This document shows, piece after piece, positions 35,956 to 45,233 of a stretch of 64,000 nucleotides of DNA (within the stretch, counting starts at the first letter, position 1; the number at the start of each line of letters is the position of its first letter). The DNA is from Micavibrio aeruginosavorus. GTDB taxonomy: Bacteria; Pseudomonadota; Alphaproteobacteria; Micavibrionales; Micavibrionaceae. The stretch spans positions 1,886,342-1,950,341 of the forward strand of contig CP066681.1 in NCBI GenBank assembly GCA_016432265.1, given 5' to 3'. Below the pieces are notes generated by a model. It saw only the letters and a list, made by a program, of their open reading frames with translations, ran no database searches and had not been told where the DNA came from. A program made the translations under genes and the position numbers.

Positions 35956-35983
35956 CGATCACCAGAGTTTTCTCTGGTGATCG
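35956..35983 (-). terminator. rho-independent terminator of the copper ATPase operon
   Basis: Perfect 12-base stem (CGATCACCAGAG / CTCTGGTGATCG) with a four-base loop. On the minus strand it is followed by TTTGTTTTT. It ends transcripts arriving from the copB operon, about 250 bases downstream of that gene. The spacer 35984-36236 shows no convincing gene. Confidence 0.85.
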
Positions 35984-36236
35984 GGGTGTTTACAATCGTC
36001 ATGGACGGCGCAGCGTATTTGCGCATTCGCTATTGTATCCGCCGCCGCCCCGACCGTTAGGTCGAGAGGCGCATCGGATTTACGGGCTGATGCATTTGTC
36101 CGCCATGAGAGATTGTAAGGCCCCGAAGCCACTATTACGGCTCTGCCGATACGTTAGACAATCAGAGCCAAAAAGTCCGTTGATAAGGCAGAAAATGCCG
36201 ACGGCCAAACCTTTTTCCCTTTGAGGACATCCATTG

Positions 36237-38348
36237 TTATTTCAACCTCAGCATCCTGGCATTCACCGCACAGATAACCGTGCTGGCGGACATGAAAACA
36301 GCCCCCAGCGCAGGGCCAAGAACAATGCCAAAGGGCGCCAGCACGCCCGCGGCGGCGGGAATGGCAAAAGCGTTGTATCCGGTGGCCCAAAGCAGATTCT
36401 GGATCATCTTGCTATACGTTGCCTTGGCAAGGCCGAGTATGGCCGCGACATCGTCGGGGTTGCTTTTGACAAGGATAATGTCGGCGGTTTCAATCGCTAC
36501 ATCCGTTCCGGCGCCCACAGCGATCCCGATGTCGGATTGCGCCAGTGCCGGGGCGTCGTTCACGCCGTCCCCCGTCATAGCGACGATCAGGCCGCGCGAC
36601 TGAACTTCCCTGATTTTAGCCGCCTTCTGGTCGGGCAGGACTTCGGCGATCACTTCATCAAGGCCAATTTCCTTCGCAACCCAGTCGGCGACCTCCTTCT
36701 TATCGCCGGTCATCATGATGCAGCGGATGCCCATAGCTTTGAGCTTTGCGATCGCTTGCCTGCTTTCCGGGCGGATGATATCGGCCAGCGCGATCGCGCC
36801 CATGAGCTTATCTTCAACAAGCACAAATATAACTGTCTTCCCCTGCCTGCCCAACTCTATGATGCGCGGATCATCGACTCTGACGTTTCTCTCCCGCAGA
36901 TAGCCAGGGCTGACGGCTTTCACATTTTTGCCTTTGACTGCGCCTTCCGCGCCCTTGCCGGGAATGGCCCGGAAGTTCTCAACGTCCCATTTTTCCTTCA
37001 CGCCGCGAACAATGCCTTGTGCGATCGGGTGTTCGGAATGCTGTTCGATAGAGGCAGCGTAGGCGACCAGTTCGTCCTCCTTCATATCGCCGAAGGCCAG
37101 CACGTCCGTAATGCCGAATTCGCCTTTGGTCAGAGTGCCGGTTTTATCAAAAACAATCGCCTGCGTCTTGCGGGCTTCCTCGAAGGCCGTGCGGTCACGA
37201 ATCAACAGGCCGTTGGTCGCGGCAATCGTCGTTGAAACCGCTACGACCAAAGGCACGGCCAGGCCCAGCGCATGCGGGCAGGAAATGACCAGAACTGTCA
37301 CGGCGCGTTCCATAGCGTAAGCCAACGTCTCTCCAGCAAGACCGATCCAGACGAACAGGGTCAAAGCCCCTACGGACAAGGCAATTATTGTCAACCAAAA
37401 CGCGGCGCGGTTGGCGATGTCCTGTGTGCGCGATTTACTGGCCTGCGCCTCCTGCACAAGCTTGATGACGCCGGAAAGAAAACTCTCATCGCCCGTGTGC
37501 TTGACCTCGACTGTGGCCGCGCCTTCGCCGTTGATAGCGCCGCCGATCATCATATCGCCTTCCTTCTTGGCGACAGGCTTGGATTCTCCCGTCAGCATCG
37601 ATTCATTGGCCGAAGTCAGGCCCTTGATGATGACGCTGTCCGCCGGGACTTTTTCACCCGGTTTTATCAACAGCCTATCGCCGTTTTTCAGGGAGGATAC
37701 CGGCACGTCCTCCGTGCTGCCATCAGGTTTCAAAAGATGCGCGATATCCGGCATCAGCGCTGCGAGTTTTTCCAGGGCCTTTCCCGCGCCCATGACCGAT
37801 TTCATCTCGATCCAGTGGCCGAAAAGCATGATCGTGATCAGCGTCACCAGCTCCCAGAAGAAATCGGTACCTTCAAGACCGGCAACAGTGGCAATGCTGT
37901 AAAGCCAGGCCGCCGATATCGCTACGCCGATCAGCGTCATCATGCCGAGGTTGCGGGCTGAGAATTCATCCTTCAGGCCGGCCAGGAACGGTCGGCCGCC
38001 ATAAAAATAAATAAAGGTGGAAAGCACCGCCAGAATCCATGCATCACCGGCAAAGCGCCAGCTTTCGCCTAAACCCAACGCATGCTGGATCATCGGCGAA
38101 AACGCCAGCACCGGAAACATCAGGATAAAACAGACCCAGAACCGCTTCCTGAAATCCGCCACCATCGCACCGTGGTCATGCCCGGCATGGCCATGTCCGT
38201 GATAACCCTTGTGATTACGTTTCATCTGGCGATGCTCATGTCCTGCATGGGGATCATCTGTACCGGTATTGCCCGGGCAATGATCTCCGTGACCCAAGCG
38301 ATGCACGTTGCCCTTTGCCTTTTGCGGTGTGTGATGATGATGCGCCAT
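36237..38348 (-). CDS. copB: CopB-type copper-translocating P-type ATPase
   Basis: P1B-ATPase exporting copper (possibly also silver) across the inner membrane. The N-terminus (about 65 residues) is histidine-rich (HHHH, HGHGHAGHDHG), replacing CxxC heavy-metal domains. The sixth-helix motif is CPH (VISCPHALGLA), the mark of the CopB/P1B-3 group. TGES in the actuator, phosphorylation site DKTGTLTKGE near residue 400, HP in SEHPIA, and GDGVNDAPAL. 703 residues. Last gene of a leftward operon: BI-1 - DUF2933 - ICMT-like - copB, with 2-bp gaps or overlaps. Confidence 0.94.
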   Translation of the reverse strand: MAHHHHTPQKAKGNVHRLGHGDHCPGNTGTDDPHAGHEHRQMKRNHKGYHGHGHAGHDHGAMVADFRKRFWVCFILMFPVLAFSPMIQHALGLGESWRFAGDAWILAVLSTFIYFYGGRPFLAGLKDEFSARNLGMMTLIGVAISAAWLYSIATVAGLEGTDFFWELVTLITIMLFGHWIEMKSVMGAGKALEKLAALMPDIAHLLKPDGSTEDVPVSSLKNGDRLLIKPGEKVPADSVIIKGLTSANESMLTGESKPVAKKEGDMMIGGAINGEGAATVEVKHTGDESFLSGVIKLVQEAQASKSRTQDIANRAAFWLTIIALSVGALTLFVWIGLAGETLAYAMERAVTVLVISCPHALGLAVPLVVAVSTTIAATNGLLIRDRTAFEEARKTQAIVFDKTGTLTKGEFGITDVLAFGDMKEDELVAYAASIEQHSEHPIAQGIVRGVKEKWDVENFRAIPGKGAEGAVKGKNVKAVSPGYLRERNVRVDDPRIIELGRQGKTVIFVLVEDKLMGAIALADIIRPESRQAIAKLKAMGIRCIMMTGDKKEVADWVAKEIGLDEVIAEVLPDQKAAKIREVQSRGLIVAMTGDGVNDAPALAQSDIGIAVGAGTDVAIETADIILVKSNPDDVAAILGLAKATYSKMIQNLLWATGYNAFAIPAAAGVLAPFGIVLGPALGAVFMSASTVICAVNARMLRLK

Positions 38349-38350
38349 AG

Positions 38351-39013
38351 TTAACCTCTTTTCTGTCTTGTTTCAGGCGCAGAAAAGCGCGGGATGAAAC
38401 GCGGCGTCATGGCGACATAGTGCCGCCATTCGTCGGCAAATTCCTTTTCTGCAATCTTTTCTTCTGTAAGCGCCAGCCGCACATACATAATGGTTAAAAC
38501 CGGGAACATGATAAGCGTCGGCAATGTCGGCCATTGCAACAGGAAACCCAACATTATGAAGATAAACGCCGCGTATTGCGGGTGGCGCATATGAGCATAA
38601 ATTCCGGCAGTAGCCAGCTTATGCTCTCTCTGCGCTTTCCACAGGATGCTCCACGCATAGGCGAGCACCACGAACCCGCCGAAAATAAACAGATTGCTGA
38701 AGATATGGAAGACATCCCAGTGTGCATCGCCCTTCATTCCCAACAACGTGTGGATCAGATGCCCATTTTCATGAGACAGAAAATTGACACCCGGATATTT
38801 CGTGGTCAACCAGCCGGAAAAAAGATAGATCGTCAATGGAAAGCCATACATTTCAACGAACAGAGCAATGATGAAGGCCGAGAACGCGCCAAAGCTACGC
38901 CAATCCGTTTTCGTCTGCGGCTTGAAAAAACTGAAGGCGAAGAAAATGAAAAGCAGCGAGTTCAGCATTACAAGGGACCAAAGGCCGTAGGCGGGCATAT
39001 CTGCATGTTCCAT
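38351..39013 (-). CDS. isoprenylcysteine carboxyl methyltransferase-like membrane protein
   Basis: 220 residues with four to five membrane spans. The C-terminal half carries the ICMT/PEMT-type pattern GIYAHMRHPQYAAFIFIMLGF and a final EEKIAEKEFADEWRHY motif that in the family binds SAM. GAGGAGG precedes ATG 39013. It sits two bases before copB; ICMT-like proteins are recurrent neighbours of copper-resistance genes, but the substrate is unknown. Confidence 0.82.
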   Translation of the reverse strand: MEHADMPAYGLWSLVMLNSLLFIFFAFSFFKPQTKTDWRSFGAFSAFIIALFVEMYGFPLTIYLFSGWLTTKYPGVNFLSHENGHLIHTLLGMKGDAHWDVFHIFSNLFIFGGFVVLAYAWSILWKAQREHKLATAGIYAHMRHPQYAAFIFIMLGFLLQWPTLPTLIMFPVLTIMYVRLALTEEKIAEKEFADEWRHYVAMTPRFIPRFSAPETRQKRG

Positions 39014-39015
39014 AA

Positions 39016-39252
39016 TTATTCCTCCTCTTTTTTACCATGTTCCCCGTGGCCGCCATGGCCGCCGTGATGAAAGATATGCATCAAGGGGCAGGCCAGAATG
39101 ATCAGATAGGGAAGATACGGCACGATATGCGCCCGGTGCTCGGTGAGCAGGAAATAAGCCGCGGCGGCCAGAAAAAACAGGCAGGCAATTCCCGTAGGAG
39201 ATGCCCAGAAACCTTTCTGTTCTTTTTCCTGATGGTGATGGTCGTGCGTCAT
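39016..39252 (-). CDS. DUF2933 small membrane protein
   Basis: 78 residues: His-rich start (MTHDHHHQEKEQKG), two membrane spans (about 18-36 and 44-58), then CPLMHIFHHGGHGGHGEHG. The CPxMHxFHHGGHGG pattern is typical of DUF2933 proteins found with copper and heavy-metal exporters; metal binding is inferred from His/Cys/Met content. ATGA overlap with the BI-1 gene. Confidence 0.85.
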   Translation of the reverse strand: MTHDHHHQEKEQKGFWASPTGIACLFFLAAAAYFLLTEHRAHIVPYLPYLIILACPLMHIFHHGGHGGHGEHGKKEEE

Positions 39253-39983
39253 CGATTCTTCCTTTGTCCTAAAAGTTGTAGCAAACTCAAAAAAATATTG
39301 ATGAAATCAAGATACAGGATCAAAGCGCCCATAATCGCGACTTTACCCGTCCATTCGCTATCGGCAGTTTCAGCATAAAGATTTTTGAGCTTCTGCGTAT
39401 CGAAAGCAGTCAGGCCGACGAAAATAACGACGCCGATCGCCGAAAGAGCGAATTGCACGTCTTCCCTTTTCAGGAAGAGATTAACCAGTGAAGCGATGAT
39501 CAAACCGGTTAGCCCCATCATCATGAAGGAGCCCAGCCCCGTCAGATCTTTCTTTGTCAAGTAACCGATGATGCTCATGCCCGCAAATGTCCCTGCGGCA
39601 ATAAAGAATACGCGGGCGATACTCTCATCCGTATAGGCAAGAAAAACCACGGACAACGACAGCCCTAGCAACCCCGCATAAATCCAGTAGCTGATCTGTA
39701 CCACCGCCAGACTCATAGTACGCAGGCCAAAACTCAGATAAAAAACCAGCCCCAAGGGAGCCAGCATGACGATCCACCCCAGCCCGCTCATGCCTGTTAT
39801 AGTCTGGCCCTGAACGACATACAGGGATGACAAAATCGCTGGCGAATGCGCGGAAAACCATGCCGCAAGTCCTGTTAGCGTCAGCGCGGCAGCCATGTAA
39901 TTATATATTTTCAGCATATAGGCACGCAGCCCTTCGTCATAAACGGGGGCATAGCGGCTGCCGGATATATCGTGAATGGCCAT
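39249..39983 (-). CDS. Bax inhibitor-1/YccA family membrane protein
   Basis: 244 residues with seven membrane spans of the TMBIM family, pH-sensitive calcium-leak channels in structural relatives. Characteristic LRAYMLKIYNYMAAALTLTGL at the start, FIAAGTFAGMSIIGYLTKKDL in the middle and the C-terminal FDTQKLKNLY / LILYLDFINIFLSLLQLLG. AGGAG precedes the ATG. In bacteria of this type BI-1 is often part of stress or phage-shock-like clusters. First complete gene of the copB operon. Confidence 0.93.
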   Translation of the reverse strand: MAIHDISGSRYAPVYDEGLRAYMLKIYNYMAAALTLTGLAAWFSAHSPAILSSLYVVQGQTITGMSGLGWIVMLAPLGLVFYLSFGLRTMSLAVVQISYWIYAGLLGLSLSVVFLAYTDESIARVFFIAAGTFAGMSIIGYLTKKDLTGLGSFMMMGLTGLIIASLVNLFLKREDVQFALSAIGVVIFVGLTAFDTQKLKNLYAETADSEWTGKVAIMGALILYLDFINIFLSLLQLLGQRKNR

Positions 39984-39995
39984 GGCCCTTCTCCT

Positions 39996-40115
39996 TTATT
40001 GTTCCGGATGATGTTCTTCTTGGCTTTCGGCGGAAATCTCCATTTTACCTTCCGCCACTGGTGTCTGCATCCGCAGCATCATATCGTTCATCATTGACAA
40101 ATGATAAGAAGGCAT
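39996..40115 (-). CDS. possible 39-residue Met/His-rich peptide
   Basis: ATG 40115 to a TAA that abuts the ribosome site of the BI-1 gene. Methionine-rich start (MPSYHLSMMNDMMLRMQ) and HH near the end. The best AGGAG here actually favours another ATG at 40128 in a different frame (27 residues, ending SGGR), so the true product, if any, is uncertain; it could be debris of the truncated gene upstream. Confidence 0.25.
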   Translation of the reverse strand: MPSYHLSMMNDMMLRMQTPVAEGKMEISAESQEEHHPEQ

Positions 40116-40124
40116 TGCGATTTT

Positions 40125-40265
40125 TCATGGTTTTCTCCTATGCAAGAACTGTTTTACCAGAAATTTCTTTATCTTCGTATCAGGGTGGCCGCGCCCTTTG
40201 CGTTCGACAACTTCGAAAGGTGCATCATTCATGCCGGAACTGTGCTGGGTCAAAATTTCAAACTT
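40125..40265 (-). pseudogene. truncated archaeal-type S-adenosylmethionine synthetase (N-terminus only)
   Basis: 46-residue frame from ATG 40265 with GGAGAGAAG upstream. Its first 31 residues, including PFEVVERKGRGHPDT, match the start of the archaeal-type (COG1812) SAM synthetase, where the motif continues ICDALAE. Here the match ends abruptly after HPDT and the frame closes after an unrelated KIKKFLVKQ stretch. About 370 residues are missing. A FNR-type box lies 190 bases upstream. Confidence 0.55.
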
Positions 40266-40454
40266 CATACGCTTCTCTCCAATCCATTCTCCGGCCGCAG
40301 CAATCGCGTTCTTTTTCCAACAGGGCGTGAACAAATTCCTCAATAATAACTGCCATTTGGATGGGCAATCGAAATAGTTATACTCACCAATGAGATAGAA
40401 ATAAGTTGATCCGAATAATCGTTTTGAATTTTGCAAATAATCAGGACAAAGGCT

Positions 40455-40468
40455 TTGATTTTTATCAA
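40455..40468. promoter_or_regulatory. FNR/Anr-type box upstream of the copB operon
   Basis: TTGATTTTTATCAA, a perfect TTGAT-N4-ATCAA palindrome, in the 350-base spacer (40266-40615) between the RND efflux operon and the truncated SAM-synthetase gene. It would activate the leftward BI-1-copB operon. Nothing else is seen in this spacer. Confidence 0.7.
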
Positions 40469-40615
40469 ACAATCAAAGATCCACCCTTCTGAAAATTACA
40501 AAATAAAGGCAACAAAAAACCTTCCAGTGCTCATGCTCTATGCACTGGCAAGAATCACGCCAACGATATACGAACCGGCTACAGCCTTTCTGTCACCTCC
40601 GGGTTCGAATTCAGA

Positions 40616-41113
40616 TTACTGCTCTACTTTGAGGCTTAACTCTATAAGTTTTAATGCTCCCATCATCTTTTTGACTTCAGCCAAAGCTTTTTCTGCATCT
40701 TTATCATGTGTTGCAATATGATATTCATTGGCGCGCTCCGATAGTTGTTCAATGGCTGCTTTCAGGCGCACGCCGTTACCCTTATCCAAGCTGTCGGCAT
40801 CAACCTCCAGCTTCTCCAATGCTTCCTGCATGGAAACGGTTTTTTCATGCAGGGTTTCCATGACGGAGCCATCATTGAAAAGGGATTCACGATTTTCCTC
40901 GCCCAACGCTTCTTCCATGTAGAGAATGGCATCATTGATTGCTTTAAGAGCTTGTTCTCTGGTCAAGGAGTCGGCCGGAACTGCAGCCTCCGCAGATGCA
41001 GATTCTGCGTGGCTACTATGGCTATGGCCGGAATCCGCAAAGACAGGATCGCCTGCGGCGCCCCACAAGGTTGCTACGGTAGCCATCGCTAAGAATCCGG
41101 ATTTAAGTTTCAT
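40616..41113 (-). CDS. exported His-containing helical protein, efflux-operon partner
   Basis: 165 residues. Signal peptide (to about residue 27, VFADS), then SGHSHSSHAESASAEA, which could bind metal, and a mostly helical mature domain (TREQALKAINDAILYMEEALG, EALEKLEVDADSLDKGNG). Family not recognised. ATG overlaps the end of the RND pump gene and has AAAGGAGA, so it is the last gene of that operon. A periplasmic metal-binding accessory is a reasonable inference. Confidence 0.7.
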   Translation of the reverse strand: MKLKSGFLAMATVATLWGAAGDPVFADSGHSHSSHAESASAEAAVPADSLTREQALKAINDAILYMEEALGEENRESLFNDGSVMETLHEKTVSMQEALEKLEVDADSLDKGNGVRLKAAIEQLSERANEYHIATHDKDAEKALAEVKKMMGALKLIELSLKVEQ

Positions 41114-44100
41114 GTCTGTCTCCTTTGGTTGAGGTTGAAAGATTTTCTCCCACTGCGTCCGGCGCCAGCCGCGCTATGGTGTTGCGGCTGAATTGCCAGA
41201 ACAGAATAGGCGTGACGATCAGGTTGAGGATCGTGCTGCTGAACAGGCCGGAAAAGATTACGACGGCCACGGGGTGAAGGATTTCCTTGCCCGGCTCATC
41301 CGCCGCCAGCACCAGCGGTGTCAGCGCCAGGGAAGCCGTCAGCGCCGTCATCAAAACCGGAACGAGTCTTTCTTGCGTTCCCCGGTAAATCATTTTCAGG
41401 TCGAAACGCTCTCCTTCATGCTCCATCAGGTGCAGGTAATGCGCGATCATCATGATGCCGTTGCGCGCCGCAATTCCTGTGAGCGTGACAAAACCGATCA
41501 TCGTGGCGATGGACAGCTCCGCGCCCGTCAGCGCCAGACCGGCAATGGAGCCGATAAAGGCGAGAGGAATGCCCGCCATGACCTGCAGCGCGAAATTGGC
41601 GCTGCGGAACTGGCTGTAGAGAACGAGAAAAATACCCGCCAGCGACACAAGGCTGAGCACGAGGATCATGCGGGACGCCGAAGATTGTGCCTCGAACTGC
41701 CCGCCATAGGCTATGGCATAACCGGGGGGCAGTTTAATCTTCGCGTCGATGGCATTCCGCACATCCTGAACCGCGCTGACCAGATCTCTCTCGGCCACGT
41801 TGGCGGAAACGAAAATCCGGCGCCGCACATCCTCACGGTTGATAATGTTGGGGCCGGATGCTTTCTCGATACGGGAAACAAGCGCCAGCGGCACTGTTGT
41901 TCCCCGTTCCGTATCCACAGGGATGCGGGCAATGCTTTCCGCGTTCTCGCGGCTCTCATCGCCCAGGCGCAACACAAGGTCATGAATTCTCTGCCCTTCT
42001 ATGATCTGCCCGACGACCTGTCCCTGCAGCGCCAGTTCCGAGAGTTCCGCAACCTCCCCAACCATAACGCCCTGTTTACGGGCCTTATCCCTGTCCAGAA
42101 GGATATGAAGCTGGGGCACGAGAATCTGTTTTTCAACCTGGAGATCGACAATACCCATCACGCCCGCCATGACGCCGCGCACCTCTTCGGCAAGGCGCCG
42201 CAGTTCGCCAAGGTCTTCCCCGTAAATCTTGACGGCGATCTGGGCGCGGACGCCGGAGAGGATGTGATCGATGCGGTGCGAAATCGGCTGGCCTATATTG
42301 ACGACAATACCCGGCAACACGGCAAGGCGGTGGCGGATATCGTCCAGAATTTCATCTCGCGACCGGTCTCCGCCTTTCAATTCGACATCGATCTCGGTGG
42401 AATGAACGCCTTCCGCGTGGTCGTCCAGTTCGGCACGACCCGTACGGCGGCCTGTCAATCCGACTTCCGGCACCTGCAGGATCAACTCTTCGGCGGTCGC
42501 GCCGATGCGGTTGCTCTCATCCAGCGCCGTGCCAGGCGCCATCAGGATGTTGATAGTCACGCTGCCCTCGTTGAATTCTGGCAAAAACCCCTTGCCGAAG
42601 AACGGCACCATCGCCATGGCGCCGATGAAAACAACGGCTGTCAGGCCCAGAACGATCCAGCGCGCCGTAAAAGCAGCGTCCAGCGCCCTGCGCTCCGCGC
42701 TTTTGAGGATTCGCACCAGCCAGCCGTCTTTTTCCTCCGCCATGCGCTTCATGTTCGGCAGCAGGAAATAGCATAAAGGCGGCGTCACCATGACGGCTAC
42801 AAACAGCGACGCTATGATCGAGACAATATAGGCCATTCCCAGCGGCGCGAAAATCCGTCCCTCGATTCCGCTTAAAGCGAATAGCGGCACGAACACCATG
42901 ACGACGATGATCGTGGCATAGACGATGGAATTGCGGATCTCGACCGACGCATCGAGCACGACATCCAGCGCGGGACGCGGATTGTCACTATCCCGGTTTT
43001 CCCGCAGGCGGCGGAAGACGTTTTCAACGCCCACGATGGCGTCATCGACCAATTCGCCGATGGCCACAGCCAGCCCTCCCAGGGTCATGGTATTGATGGA
43101 CAGGCCGAAGAATTTGAAGACGATGGCCGTGACCACGAAGGATAAAGGGATCGCCGTCAATGTGATCAGTGTCGTGCGGAAGTTGAGAAGGAAGACGAAC
43201 AGAACGATAACGACCAGAATAGAACCATCGCGCAACGCCTCAATCACGTTGTCGATGGCTTTCTCAATAAAAACCGCCTGGCGGAAAATATCGCCATGGA
43301 TGCTCACGCCCTCCGGCAGGGTATGCCGGATGCTGTCCAGTTCCTTTTCTATGGCCTCGGTCAGTTTGACCGTATCTGCGCCGGGCTGTTTCTGGATAGA
43401 AAGGATGACCGCCGGCTGGCCGTTCACCCCGGCATCGCCGCGCTTGCCCAGCGGCCCACCTACGCGAACGTCGGCGACATCGCCGACGGTCAGGGCCGGA
43501 TCGTCCGCGCCGACCGTTTTGGGAAGCACGGCGTTTTTGATATCCTCAAGGCTGGCTATACGGCCCAGATTGCGGATCAGACGTTCCTGCGGCCCCTCGA
43601 ACAGGAACCCGCCCGTGGAATTTACGTTTGCCTGTTCCAGCGCCTCGCGCACATCATGCAGCGTAACGCCGTGCAGAACCATCCGGGCCGGGTCGATCAG
43701 AACCTGATATTCCTTTTTCTCTCCGCCGATCACCGTGATCTGTGACAGGCCGGGAACGCTCAGAAGGCGGGGCCGGATTTCCCAATCCGCCATGGAACGC
43801 AGATCCAGCGGCGTAACTCCGGGGTTGTCGGACGACAAGCCGATCAACATGATCTCCCCCATGATCGAAGAAATCGGCCCCATGACGGGTTGAATGCCTT
43901 CAGGCAGTTGCTCGGCCACCTGTTGCAGCTTTTCCGCCACCGTCTGCCGTGCAATGTAAATGTCAGCTTTCCAGTCGAATTCCACCCAGACGATACTCAG
44001 ACCGATGGAGGAAGCCGAGCGTACGCGTAGCACATCCTTGGCACCGTTCATCGCGGTTTCGATAGGAAAGGTGACAAGCGTTTCCACTTCCTCCGGCGCC

Positions 44101-44267
44101 AGCCCTTCGGCTTCCGAAAAAATGGTGACGGTGGGACGGTTGAGATCGGGGAACACATCCACCGGCATCGACCGCAGCACAAAAACGCCATAGACAGTCA
44201 GAAGAACCGCTGCCGCGATAACGAATATCCGGTTTTTCAGGGAGAAGGAAACCAGCGCATTAAACAT
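41103..44267 (-). CDS. CusA/CzcA-family RND heavy-metal efflux pump
   Basis: 1054-residue inner-membrane proton-driven transporter of the HME-RND group, forming a tripartite pump. Twelve membrane spans with two large periplasmic loops. Marker sequences: MPVDVFPDLNRPTVTIF near the start, ETAMNGAKDVLRVRS, the GELVDDAIVGVENVFRRL region of helix 4 with the Asp relay, and TGIAARNGIMMIAHY late in the protein. The substrate (Cu/Ag or Co/Zn/Cd) is not certain from sequence; neighbours favour copper/silver. Preceded by AGGAAAAG. Confidence 0.94.
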   Translation of the reverse strand: MFNALVSFSLKNRIFVIAAAVLLTVYGVFVLRSMPVDVFPDLNRPTVTIFSEAEGLAPEEVETLVTFPIETAMNGAKDVLRVRSASSIGLSIVWVEFDWKADIYIARQTVAEKLQQVAEQLPEGIQPVMGPISSIMGEIMLIGLSSDNPGVTPLDLRSMADWEIRPRLLSVPGLSQITVIGGEKKEYQVLIDPARMVLHGVTLHDVREALEQANVNSTGGFLFEGPQERLIRNLGRIASLEDIKNAVLPKTVGADDPALTVGDVADVRVGGPLGKRGDAGVNGQPAVILSIQKQPGADTVKLTEAIEKELDSIRHTLPEGVSIHGDIFRQAVFIEKAIDNVIEALRDGSILVVIVLFVFLLNFRTTLITLTAIPLSFVVTAIVFKFFGLSINTMTLGGLAVAIGELVDDAIVGVENVFRRLRENRDSDNPRPALDVVLDASVEIRNSIVYATIIVVMVFVPLFALSGIEGRIFAPLGMAYIVSIIASLFVAVMVTPPLCYFLLPNMKRMAEEKDGWLVRILKSAERRALDAAFTARWIVLGLTAVVFIGAMAMVPFFGKGFLPEFNEGSVTINILMAPGTALDESNRIGATAEELILQVPEVGLTGRRTGRAELDDHAEGVHSTEIDVELKGGDRSRDEILDDIRHRLAVLPGIVVNIGQPISHRIDHILSGVRAQIAVKIYGEDLGELRRLAEEVRGVMAGVMGIVDLQVEKQILVPQLHILLDRDKARKQGVMVGEVAELSELALQGQVVGQIIEGQRIHDLVLRLGDESRENAESIARIPVDTERGTTVPLALVSRIEKASGPNIINREDVRRRIFVSANVAERDLVSAVQDVRNAIDAKIKLPPGYAIAYGGQFEAQSSASRMILVLSLVSLAGIFLVLYSQFRSANFALQVMAGIPLAFIGSIAGLALTGAELSIATMIGFVTLTGIAARNGIMMIAHYLHLMEHEGERFDLKMIYRGTQERLVPVLMTALTASLALTPLVLAADEPGKEILHPVAVVIFSGLFSSTILNLIVTPILFWQFSRNTIARLAPDAVGENLSTSTKGDRHET

Positions 44268-44276
44268 GATCTTTTC

Positions 44277-45233
44277 CTAATCTTTATCGTTTGCGGCAGG
44301 CGCATCCTGAGTCTGCGGCTGTATGTATTGCAACTGATACTGCCCTTGCGTAACCACATCCTCGTCAGGGAACACGCCGGAAATTATCTCGATTTCGTCG
44401 CCCGATGACTCACCGGGAACAATATTCCGCCGCTCGAATTTGTCTTCTTCGCGGACGAAAATAAAAAAAGCACCGCCGCTCTCCAGCAGAGCCTTCCTGG
44501 GAATGATCAGGCGATCCTGATCGCCGCCGCCGACCATCACATCCAGATCGCCGCGCAAGCCCGGCAGAAGTCGGCTCTCCGGATTATCGATCAGGGCATG
44601 AACCTTGAAAGTGCGATCGTTTTCCTCAAGCCCCATGTCCAGGCGCTGGACGGTGCCCTGATAGACGCGTTCGGGATCGATATCGGCCTGAAAGCGGATT
44701 TTCTGCCCGATTTTTATTTTGGCGATGTCCGGCGTTTCATAAAGGACACCGCGCGCCAGCACCTGCGATGTGTCGCCGATCTCCATCACCACCGTCTCGG
44801 AAGTTACGGTCTGCCCCAGAACCACGTCCTGCCGTATCAACCATCCGTCAATCGGCGCCGCCAGCGTTACATTGTTAGCGCCCACGGCGGTCGGCTGGAT
44901 CTTCAGCAAGGGTTGACCTTTTTTTACTTTCTCACCCAGCTTAACCATGATCTCTGAGACTTGCCCCGTGAAGCGAGAGGCCACGAAAGCGTTACGTTCG
45001 GGAAGAAGGCCAACTGTTGCAATCATCGAAATCGCATTTTCAAGCGGTTTCAATTCAGCTTTTGCCGTTTCTATGCCCAGGGTCTTTATGGATTCATCGG
45101 AAAGAATCACCGGCCCCGTAGCGGCGGTTCCCCCGGCAAAGGCTCCCTCGCCGTGATCTTCCCCGCCATGCGCCCATGAGGGCAACGGCATCACCAGTAA
45201 AACCAAAACTGAAAAGAGGGTTATTATTCTCAT
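44277..45233 (-). CDS. RND efflux periplasmic adaptor (membrane fusion protein)
   Basis: 318 residues. Signal peptide (ending SWA), short His/Glu stretch (HGGEDHGEGA), then barrel-sandwich/lipoyl halves (ASRFTGQVSEIMVKLGEKVKKGQPLL, APIDGWLIRQDVVLGQTV) and a beta-barrel domain. Links the RND pump to the TolC-type channel and may hand over metal. Shorter than E. coli CusB, with a minimal hairpin. Four-base overlap with the upstream channel gene. Confidence 0.92.
   Translation of the reverse strand: MRIITLFSVLVLLVMPLPSWAHGGEDHGEGAFAGGTAATGPVILSDESIKTLGIETAKAELKPLENAISMIATVGLLPERNAFVASRFTGQVSEIMVKLGEKVKKGQPLLKIQPTAVGANNVTLAAPIDGWLIRQDVVLGQTVTSETVVMEIGDTSQVLARGVLYETPDIAKIKIGQKIRFQADIDPERVYQGTVQRLDMGLEENDRTFKVHALIDNPESRLLPGLRGDLDVMVGGGDQDRLIIPRKALLESGGAFFIFVREEDKFERRNIVPGESSGDEIEIISGVFPDEDVVTQGQYQLQYIQPQTQDAPAANDKD

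Noticed and set aside
36001-36224. Possible small genes in the copB-terminator spacer
   Set aside because: Frames on both strands lack ribosome sites and recognisable motifs.
41193-42776. 527-residue plus-strand frame
   Set aside because: Lies entirely antisense to the well-conserved RND pump gene and has His/Arg/Gln-rich composition typical of a shadow frame.
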